A DNA stretch of 64,000 nucleotides, taken from assembly GCA_035605975.1 (NCBI GenBank), contig DATNGG010000085.1, forward strand, positions 1-64,000. Reading direction: 5' to 3'. This DNA is from CAIKMD01 sp035605975. Its GTDB lineage: Bacteria; Pseudomonadota; Alphaproteobacteria; ATCC43930; CGMCC-115725. Positions 57,705 through 64,000 of this stretch are shown here, in pieces. Each line of letters begins with the position of its first letter. Position 1 is the first letter of the stretch. A program made the position numbers and the translations under genes. The notes beneath the pieces were generated by a model. That model did no database searches and was not told where the DNA came from. It saw nothing but the letters and a program-made list of their open reading frames with translations.

Positions 57705-59470
57705 CAGCTCGGCACCAGCGGGCCGGGGTGCTTCAGGTATTGGTTGACAATGGCGTCGGCCGCCCAATAGGCGAAGGCGCCGACCGTGCCTGTGGGATTG
57801 TAGCCCGCATTCTGCGGAAAGATGGTCGCGCCGGTGACGAAGAGATTGGGGACATCCCAGCTCTGGAGATAGCGGTTGAGCGCGCTGGTCTTGGGATCGG
57901 TGCCCATGATCGCGCCGCCGCAGGTATGCGTCGTCTGATATTTCGTGATCGTGTAGGGGCCCTTGCGCGGATTCTTTTCGATCGATCGCGGCCCCATTTT
58001 CTGAATGATCTCGGCGAGACGGTCGGTGAGAAATGCCGACATCTTCATCTCGTTCTGATGAAAATCGAAATTGATGCGCAGCAGCTTGCGGCCGAGCGGA
58101 TCGGTGTAGGTCGGATCGAGATCGAGATAAGCGTCGCGATAGGAATAGCAGCTGCCATGCGTCGCGGCCTCATAGCTGCTGAGATAGTTCTCGGCGACCG
58201 CCTTTTTCCACGCCGCGCCCCAATCCGGCGTTCCCTTGGGCACGCGCGTGCCGAGGATCGGCCGTCCGTTGGTCTGCACCGCGCCCATATAGCCGCCGCC
58301 GACAAAACCATGCGGCCCATGGTCGAAATTGTCGCCGTTGAACTCGTCGATGCACATGCCGATCGCGCCCGAGGCGACGAACGGATTGAAGTTCTTGTTG
58401 TCGAAGAAGGCGTCGACACTCGACGTCACCTGATAGGAATAGTTCCGGCCGATGACGCCTTCGCCCGAGTGCGGATCGTAGGGCTTGCCGATGCCGGACA
58501 GCAGCAGGAGATGGACGTTGAAGAGCTGGAAGGCGCAGAGCACCACCAGCTCGGCGGGCTGCTCCCAGACATTGCCCTGCGCATCGACATAAGTGACGCC
58601 GGTGGCGCGCTTGCCCGAGCCGTCGAGATTGATGCGCGTGACCTCGCAGAGCGTGCGCGCCTCGAAGTTCGGCCTGCGCACGAGCACGGGAAGCAGCGTC
58701 GTTTGCGGACTGGCCTTCGAGTAGTTGCCGCAGCCGAACCACTCGCAAAAGCCGCAATAGGTGCAGGGCCCGAGCGCGACGCCAAGCGGGTTCGTATAAG
58801 CCTGCGATAGATTGCCCGAGGGCTGCGGGAAGGGCGAATAGCCCAACTCGCGCGCGGCGGCGGCGAAGAGGGTCGGGGCATAGGGCTGCCTTTGCGGCGG
58901 CGTCGGATAGTCGCGGGCGCGCGGGCCTTCGAAGGGATTTCCGCCCGCCTGCTTTTTGCCGCCGATATTGCCGGCCTTGCCGGAGGTGCCGCAGAGATAT
59001 TCGAACTTGTCGTAATAGGGCTCCATCTCCTCATAGGTGACGCCCCAATCCTGGATCGTCATATCCTCGGGGAGGAATTTCTCGCCGTAGCGCTGCACGA
59101 GATGCGAGCGGAGCTGGAAGTCGGAGGGCAGAAAGCGCCAGGTCTCGGCGTTCCAGTGAACGCCGCCGCCGCCGACGCCATTGGGCGGCATGAACGAGCC
59201 CCAGGTCCGGATCGGCAGCGCGGTTTGGTTTGCGTTGTTGCGGAAGGTCATGGTCTCTTGCGCGGGGCGCAGAAAGAGATCGTGACGGATGTGATAGCGC
59301 AGCTCGTCCTGCGCATAGGTGGTGGGAAAGTCGGTCGAGGTGTCGCGCCAGGGACCGCGCTCGAGCGCGACGACATTGAGCCCGGTGCGCGTCAGTGCTT
59401 CCGCGAGGATCGATCCGGTCCAGCCAAGGCCGATAATGACGATATCGGTGGCGGGCAGCTTCTGGCTCAT
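57704..59470 (-). CDS. GMC-family flavoprotein dehydrogenase, catalytic subunit
   Basis: A 588-residue FAD enzyme like gluconate 2-dehydrogenase and FAD-glucose dehydrogenase catalytic subunits. The FAD motif is DIVIIGLGWTGSILAEAL. Cys236, 239, 242 and 247 (CTYCGFCEWFGC) form a cluster suited to an iron-sulfur centre as in FAD-glucose dehydrogenase. The C-terminal active-site His is probably in YQTTHTCGGAIMG, and the FAD-closing end is NPTGTVGAFAYWAAD. No own signal peptide: it should leave the cell by Tat together with the small subunit. The sugar or alcohol substrate is not fixed. Confidence 0.9.
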   Translation of the reverse strand: MSQKLPATDIVIIGLGWTGSILAEALTRTGLNVVALERGPWRDTSTDFPTTYAQDELRYHIRHDLFLRPAQETMTFRNNANQTALPIRTWGSFMPPNGVGGGGVHWNAETWRFLPSDFQLRSHLVQRYGEKFLPEDMTIQDWGVTYEEMEPYYDKFEYLCGTSGKAGNIGGKKQAGGNPFEGPRARDYPTPPQRQPYAPTLFAAAARELGYSPFPQPSGNLSQAYTNPLGVALGPCTYCGFCEWFGCGNYSKASPQTTLLPVLVRRPNFEARTLCEVTRINLDGSGKRATGVTYVDAQGNVWEQPAELVVLCAFQLFNVHLLLLSGIGKPYDPHSGEGVIGRNYSYQVTSSVDAFFDNKNFNPFVASGAIGMCIDEFNGDNFDHGPHGFVGGGYMGAVQTNGRPILGTRVPKGTPDWGAAWKKAVAENYLSSYEAATHGSCYSYRDAYLDLDPTYTDPLGRKLLRINFDFHQNEMKMSAFLTDRLAEIIQKMGPRSIEKNPRKGPYTITKYQTTHTCGGAIMGTDPKTSALNRYLQSWDVPNLFVTGATIFPQNAGYNPTGTVGAFAYWAADAIVNQYLKHPGPLVPS

Positions 59471-59492
59471 GGGCGGCGTCTCGCGGTGAACA

Positions 59493-60230
59493 TCATGACG
59501 GCTTGCCCGCGCTTCGCCCGCCGATTGCGACCGGCGGCAGTGGATAGGGCTGATTGTGCTTCTCGATCCAGTCGCGGTAATCGTATCGCGCTCCCGGGAA
59601 GCCGATCATCTTCCAGCCCACCATGTCGCGGTTGCCGCCATAGACCGGATCGGCGAAGAATCCTTCGCGTGTGTTGGAGAGAAGCATCTCGAAAAAGCCT
59701 TTTGCATTGGCGCCTTCGAGCTGGATCGGGCCCTTCTCCATGCCGGTGAGCACCTTGTCCTTCTGCTCGTCGGGCAGCTCGGCAAAGCTTTTGCCGGCAT
59801 AGGCGCCGCGGCAATATTTGTTGAGCGCCGCGAGCGAGCGGCGATAGCGCATCGCCGGAGTCAGCGGCGATTGCGACCCCTGCTCGGGCGTGCCGTCCAT
59901 GAAGGGCGGCCGCATATAGAGTCCGCGCGAGCTGCCATAGGAACCGGCGAGCTGCCGGTCGATATAGACGGCGCAGCCCGCATCCTTGCCGCCCGGCGTC
60001 TTGGGGTCGGGCGGGATCAAGCGATCGACCAAGGCCTCGATCGTTGTCGCCTCTTCGCCGTTGAAGAATTGCCACGGGCCCGGCATCACCGGCGTTGGCG
60101 GAACGCCGGCATGCGGCTCCCAGGGCGAGGCGCCGCTGACGATACGGGCGGCGGCTGAGCGGGCGAAAGCGGCGCCCAGTGCGATAGAGGCGGTGCCGGC
60201 CAAAAGTTCACGGCGCGAAAGTCCGGACAT
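59493..60230 (-). CDS. Gluconate 2-dehydrogenase subunit 3-type protein with Tat signal
   Basis: A 245-residue small subunit. The twin-arginine signal SRRELLAGTASIALGAAF begins at residue 5 and probably carries the GMC subunit across the membrane by hitch-hiking. The body shows the family segments FFNGEEATTIEALVDRLIPP and NTREGFFADPVYGGNRDMVG. ATG 60230 is preferred because the Tat motif follows directly; ATG 60293 is upstream. First gene of the three-gene dehydrogenase operon. Confidence 0.9.
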   Translation of the reverse strand: MSGLSRRELLAGTASIALGAAFARSAAARIVSGASPWEPHAGVPPTPVMPGPWQFFNGEEATTIEALVDRLIPPDPKTPGGKDAGCAVYIDRQLAGSYGSSRGLYMRPPFMDGTPEQGSQSPLTPAMRYRRSLAALNKYCRGAYAGKSFAELPDEQKDKVLTGMEKGPIQLEGANAKGFFEMLLSNTREGFFADPVYGGNRDMVGWKMIGFPGARYDYRDWIEKHNQPYPLPPVAIGGRSAGKPS

Positions 60231-60376
60231 GGCATTCCAATCCAAAACATCCTTGAAACCGCATTGCGGAAATTTGGTTCCGCTGCGCCCCACCGGGGCG
60301 GAACCCGCTCAGCCATGTCGCGTTATCTCGGCGAATCCCGAAAGCCTCGATCTGCCGCGCGCAAAGGGCCGCCCGT

Positions 60377-60991
60377 ATGTCCTTCATGGAATGGAGCAGA
60401 CGCCAATTCCTGCACGCCGCCAGCGCCGTCACCAACGGCTTGGGCGTCGCGGCGCCGCCGCAGGAGCAGAGCCGCCGGCGCGACACCGATGCAGCCGACG
60501 CCGCGGATGCGGCAAATGAGCGCATCGCGGTCACGCTTGAGGTGAACGGCGAAGCGCGCGCCCTGCAGCTCGATCCGCGCACGACGTTGCTGGATGCGCT
60601 GCGCGACCATCTGGGGCTTACCGGCACCAAGAAGGGCTGCGACATGGGAGCCTGCGGCGCCTGCACCGTGCATATCGATGGCCGCCGCGCGCTCGCTTGC
60701 CTGACCTTGGCCGCTTCCGCCAGCGGCAAAGCGATCACGACGGTCGAGGGCTTGGCCTCGCATGCCGCGCTGCATCCGGTGCAGGCCGCCTTTATCGAGC
60801 ATGACGCCTTTCAATGCGGTTTTTGCACGCCGGGCCAGATCATGTCCGCGGTCGCGCTGATCGGCGAGGGACATGTCGGGAGCCCGGAGGAGATTCGCGA
60901 ATTCATGAGCGGCAATATCTGCCGCTGCGGCGCCTATCCGAACATCGTCGCGGCGATCGAAGCGGCGGCGACACGATTGCGCGAGCCCTGA
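60377..60991 (+). CDS. PaoA-like [2Fe-2S] subunit of a molybdenum aldehyde oxidoreductase
   Basis: A 204-residue iron-sulfur subunit of the xanthine-dehydrogenase family. The N-terminal WSRRQFLHAASAV looks like a Tat signal, as in periplasmic PaoA (YagT). The plant-ferredoxin cluster is KKGCDMGACGACTVHIDG with Cys in RRALACL; the second cluster is FQCGFCTPGQ with NICRCGAYPN. It is followed three bases later by the FAD subunit. It diverges from the GMC dehydrogenase operon across 146 bases. Confidence 0.9.
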   Translation: MSFMEWSRRQFLHAASAVTNGLGVAAPPQEQSRRRDTDAADAADAANERIAVTLEVNGEARALQLDPRTTLLDALRDHLGLTGTKKGCDMGACGACTVHIDGRRALACLTLAASASGKAITTVEGLASHAALHPVQAAFIEHDAFQCGFCTPGQIMSAVALIGEGHVGSPEEIREFMSGNICRCGAYPNIVAAIEAAATRLREP

Positions 60992-60994
60992 GCG

Positions 60995-61990
60995 ATGCAG
61001 CCGTTCCGCTATGACAGGGCGCGCGAGGTGGAAGCCGCCTCCCTCGCCGCACGCGATGGCCACAGCGAATTTATCGCCGGCGGCACCGACATGCTGCAAT
61101 TGCTGAAAGACGGCGTGAGGATGCCGCGGCGCCTTCTCGACATCACGGCGCTGCCGGGGCTTGCGCGCATCGAAGCCAGCGCCTCCGGGCTGACGATCGG
61201 CGCGCTGGCGACGATGAGCGATGTCGCCGCTCACCCCGATGTCGCAACGGATTACCCAGCAATCGCCCAGGCGTTGCTCGCCAGCGCCTCGCCGCAAATC
61301 CGCAACATGGCGACGATCGGCGGCAATCTCTTGCAGCGGACGCGCTGCGTCTATTTCCGCGACGTCAGCCAGGCTTGCAACAAGCGCGCGCCGGGCAGCG
61401 GATGCGCGGCAATCGACGGCGAAAATCGCCTTCACGCGGTGCTCGGCGGCAGTCCGGATTGCGTTGCGACGCACCCCTCGGACCTGGCGGTGGCGCTGGT
61501 GGCCCTCGATGCTGTCGTCGTGGCCCAAGGCGTCCGCGGCGGCCGGCGCATTCCGCTCGAAGGCTTCCATCGCCTCCCGGGCGGCACGCCGCAGGAAGAG
61601 ACCATGCTGGAGCCGGGCGAGCTGATTGTCGCCATCGAGATTCCCGCGGCGCCGGCCGCGCGCCGCTCGCTCTACCGCAAGCAGCGCGATCGGGCCTCGT
61701 TCGAGTTCGCCCTCACCGCCGTCGCCGCCGCGCTTGATCTCGAAGACGGCAAGGTCCGGGATGCGCGGATCGCGCTCGGCGGCGTCGGCACCAAACCGTG
61801 GCGCGCGCGCGAGGCTGAACGGGCGCTGATCGGCGCCGCGCCCAGCCCGCAAAGCTTCGAAGCCGCGGCGATGCGCGCCCTCGCACAGGCCCGACCGCTC
61901 GCGCATAACGGCTTCAAGATCGCGCTCGCCGAGGCCGCGATTCGCCGCGCACTCCAAACCCTTCTCGGATCCGACCAATGCCCGGCCTGA
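60995..61990 (+). CDS. PaoB-like FAD subunit of a molybdenum aldehyde oxidoreductase
   Basis: A 331-residue FAD-binding subunit. The FAD site is EFIAGGTDMLQLLKDG and the second IRNMATIGGNLLQRTRC. Four Cys residues in the insert that follows (RTRC, QAC, GSGC, SPDC) fit the [4Fe-4S] cluster known in E. coli PaoB, which supports the Pao assignment over plain xanthine dehydrogenase. It overlaps the catalytic subunit gene by 13 bases. Confidence 0.9.
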   Translation: MQPFRYDRAREVEAASLAARDGHSEFIAGGTDMLQLLKDGVRMPRRLLDITALPGLARIEASASGLTIGALATMSDVAAHPDVATDYPAIAQALLASASPQIRNMATIGGNLLQRTRCVYFRDVSQACNKRAPGSGCAAIDGENRLHAVLGGSPDCVATHPSDLAVALVALDAVVVAQGVRGGRRIPLEGFHRLPGGTPQEETMLEPGELIVAIEIPAAPAARRSLYRKQRDRASFEFALTAVAAALDLEDGKVRDARIALGGVGTKPWRAREAERALIGAAPSPQSFEAAAMRALAQARPLAHNGFKIALAEAAIRRALQTLLGSDQCPA

Positions 61991-64000
61991 TTGGAGCGCC
62001 GCTCGACCGCGTCGACGGTCAGCTCAAGGTCACGGGCGCCGCACCCTATGCCGCCGATATCGCCCTCCCGGCACAGCCGGCGCATGCGGTGCTCGTCCAA
62101 AGTACGATCGCCCGCGGCCGCATCGTCGCGATCGAGACGCGTGCGGCGGAGCGCGCACCCGGTGTCATCGCCGTCATGACGCATGAGAACGCGCCGCGTC
62201 TCGCCAACCCCAAGCCCGGCGCGCAGCAGCCAGGCGAGGTTTATCCGCTGCTTCAGGACGACCAGATTCACTACAATGGCCAGCATGTTGCCCTGGTGAT
62301 CGCCGAGAGCTTCGAGGAGGCGACTCATGCGGCGTCGCTTGTCCGCCTTCGCTATGCGGCGACGCGGCCTGTCGTCCGCCTGGACGCTGCACTCGACCGG
62401 CTCGAAGTCCCGCAACATTTCCGCTTCGGCACGCGGCCGCCCGATTCCCGCCGCGGCGAGCCCGAGCAGGCCTTCGCGAGTGCGCCGATCCAGCTCGATG
62501 CGACCTACACGACCCCGGTCGAGCATCACAACCCGATGGAGCCGCATGCGGTCATCGCCGCCTGGAAGGGCGACCGGCTGACGCTCTATCATTCAACACA
62601 AGGCATTTTCGGCTCGCGCAAGCGCGTCAGCGAGCTCCTCGGGATTGCCGAGGAGAACATCCATGTGATTTCCGCCTTCGTCGGCGGCGGCTTCGGCGCC
62701 AAGGGCTCGTGCTGGCCGCATGTCACGCTGGCGGCGATGGCGGCAAGACAGGTCGGACGGCCGGTGAAGCTCGTCCTGACGCGCCGGCAGATGTATTCCT
62801 CCAACGGCTTTCGCTCGAAGACCATCCAGCGCGTGCGGCTCGGCGCCGAGCGCGATGGCAGGCTGGTCGCGACCTTGCATGACGGCGTGCTTCAGACCGC
62901 GCCTTTCGGCGAGTTCGTCGAGCCGGTCGGCCTTGCCACCGAGATCATGTATTCCTGTCCGAACCTCGCGGTGAGCCATCGCGTCGCGCGCATCAATGGC
63001 GGCATGCCGACCTTCATGCGGGCGCCGGGCGAGGCGAGCGGGATGTTCGCTCTCGAATCGGCGATGGACGAACTTGCCTATGCCGCCGCGATCGACCCGC
63101 TCGAGCTTCGGCTGCGCAATTATGCCGAGCGCGACGAGCACCTGAATCTGCCTTGGTCGAGCAAGGCGCTGCGCAGCTGCTATCGCAAAGGCGCTGCCGC
63201 TTTCGGCTGGTCGGACCGCGATCCCCGCCCCCGCGCAAGGCGCGAAGGCGACACTCTAATCGGCTGGGGCATGGCGAGCGCGACTTATCCAGGCAACCGT
63301 TCCGCCGCCGGCGCAACGGTTCGGATCGAGGTCGATGGCCGGGTGGTGGTGCGAAGCGGCACCCAGGACATCGGCACCGGGACCTACACGATCATGGCCC
63401 AGGTCGCGGCGGACGTGCTCGGCATCGCGCCTGCCCGGGTGCGCGCCGAGCTCGGCGATTCCGACTATCCGGCGGCGCCGGTCTCGGGCGGATCGCAAAG
63501 CGCGGCGAGCGTCATTCCCGCGGTGCAAGCCGCGGCCCAGGCCGCACGCGCGAAGCTGGTTCGGCTCGCCACCGGCGCCGAGCGCAGCCCGTTCCTTGGC
63601 ACGCGGCCCGAAGAGATCGAGGTCGCGGACGGCATGCTGTCCGCGACCGGCAAGCAGCATAGGCTCACGATCGAGGATGCGCTGACCTATGCCGGCGAAA
63701 CCGCGATCGAGGCAAGCGAGACGGCAAAGCCCGGAGACGAGGACAAGCATTACAGCTTTCATTCCTTCGGCGCGCATTTCGCGGAGGTACGCGTTGACGC
63801 GGAGCTCGGCGAGGTGCGGGTGTCGCGCTATGTCGGCGCCTTTGCCGCCGGGCGCATCCTTAACGCAAGGACGGCGCGCAGCCAGTTTATCGGCGGTATC
63901 GTTTTCGGCCTCGGCATGGCCTTGACCGAGAAGACGGAGATCGATCGCCGCAACGGACGTGTCCTAAACGCGAACATCGCCGAGTACCTCGTGCCCGTGC
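61978..64000 (+). CDS. PaoC-like molybdopterin catalytic subunit, 5' part
   Basis: About 674 residues are visible and the frame is open to the window end; full enzymes have about 730-770. ATG 61978 (MPGLIGAPLDRVDGQLKVTG) overlaps the FAD-subunit stop. Molybdenum-cofactor motifs seen are VGGGFGAKGSCWPH, TFMRAPGEASGMFALESAMD and SGTQDIGTGTYTIMAQ. The catalytic Glu near the C-terminus lies beyond the window. It oxidises aldehydes, probably aromatic ones, to acids in the periplasm and passes electrons through the clusters of the other two subunits. Confidence 0.93.
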   Translation, partial: MPGLIGAPLDRVDGQLKVTGAAPYAADIALPAQPAHAVLVQSTIARGRIVAIETRAAERAPGVIAVMTHENAPRLANPKPGAQQPGEVYPLLQDDQIHYNGQHVALVIAESFEEATHAASLVRLRYAATRPVVRLDAALDRLEVPQHFRFGTRPPDSRRGEPEQAFASAPIQLDATYTTPVEHHNPMEPHAVIAAWKGDRLTLYHSTQGIFGSRKRVSELLGIAEENIHVISAFVGGGFGAKGSCWPHVTLAAMAARQVGRPVKLVLTRRQMYSSNGFRSKTIQRVRLGAERDGRLVATLHDGVLQTAPFGEFVEPVGLATEIMYSCPNLAVSHRVARINGGMPTFMRAPGEASGMFALESAMDELAYAAAIDPLELRLRNYAERDEHLNLPWSSKALRSCYRKGAAAFGWSDRDPRPRARREGDTLIGWGMASATYPGNRSAAGATVRIEVDGRVVVRSGTQDIGTGTYTIMAQVAADVLGIAPARVRAELGDSDYPAAPVSGGSQSAASVIPAVQAAAQAARAKLVRLATGAERSPFLGTRPEEIEVADGMLSATGKQHRLTIEDALTYAGETAIEASETAKPGDEDKHYSFHSFGAHFAEVRVDAELGEVRVSRYVGAFAAGRILNARTARSQFIGGIVFGLGMALTEKTEIDRRNGRVLNANIAEYLVPV

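Overview
The window is GC-rich, densely coded DNA from an alphaproteobacterium. The group is suggested by RegB/RegA (ActS/ActR), MmcB, three exact CtrA-type boxes (TTAA-N7-TTAA) in promoter positions, and an intergenic palindromic repeat of the kind common in Bradyrhizobium-like genomes. Genus and species cannot be given from sequence alone. I see no rRNA, tRNA, CRISPR array, insertion sequence, integrase or phage gene. Operons are tight, with many 1-4 base start/stop overlaps.

Layout. 1-9 kb, core functions: the end of cobT, a secreted cupin, a VOC protein, the redox pair regB-regA, hldE (LPS heptose), mmcB, an ABCD-type ABC transporter and lysS. 9-13 kb: an operon of a fused ABC permease, its ATPase and a Bcr/CflA MFS exporter, with no binding protein. 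13-17 kb: a three-gene phosphorelay (heme-c sensor kinase, tandem receiver protein, receiver-kinase hybrid) behind a CtrA-type box. 17-21 kb: a MetE-like methyltransferase, a TIM-barrel isomerase and an RpoD-like second sigma factor. 21-25 kb: a complete NitT/TauT-type ABC operon led by a carboxymuconolactone-decarboxylase-fold protein. 25-32 kb: an LVIVD beta-propeller protein, two M24-fold proteins with damaged metal sites, a beta-hydroxyacid dehydrogenase, a proline-rich secreted peptide, a flavin monooxygenase and a TetR regulator.

33-40 kb is rich in signalling and envelope genes: a PilZ-methyltransferase fusion, a membrane histidine kinase, a FadL/OmpP1 porin and a conserved 73-residue protein on divergent CtrA-type boxes, several very small genes and a PAS hybrid kinase. 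40-47 kb is a catabolic and uptake island. A bicupin oxygenase, binding protein and hydrolase diverge from the ATPase and permease of the same ABC system, flanked by GlcG, a second hydrolase and a cysteine hydrolase. 47-53 kb: an atypical NRAMP-fold transporter, an amidase fused to a periplasmic-binding-protein domain, an MFS transporter, a PRC-barrel protein and another cysteine hydrolase. 54-56 kb: galM, a membrane-tethered SDR and a solitary HigA-like N-terminus. 56-64 kb: two respiratory periplasmic dehydrogenase modules in divergent orientation. One is triheme cytochrome c, GMC flavoprotein and gluconate-dehydrogenase-type subunit 3. The other is a PaoABC-like molybdenum aldehyde oxidoreductase, cut by the window end.

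Overall the region suggests a metabolically versatile organism that senses redox state through at least two membrane kinases (quinone/cysteine and heme c), imports small organic acids or aromatics through several ABC systems, and oxidises alcohols and aldehydes in the periplasm. The best candidates for something undescribed are the amidase-binding-protein fusion, the heme-c kinase phosphorelay with its CtrA-type box, the PilZ-methyltransferase, and the divergent bicupin/ABC island.
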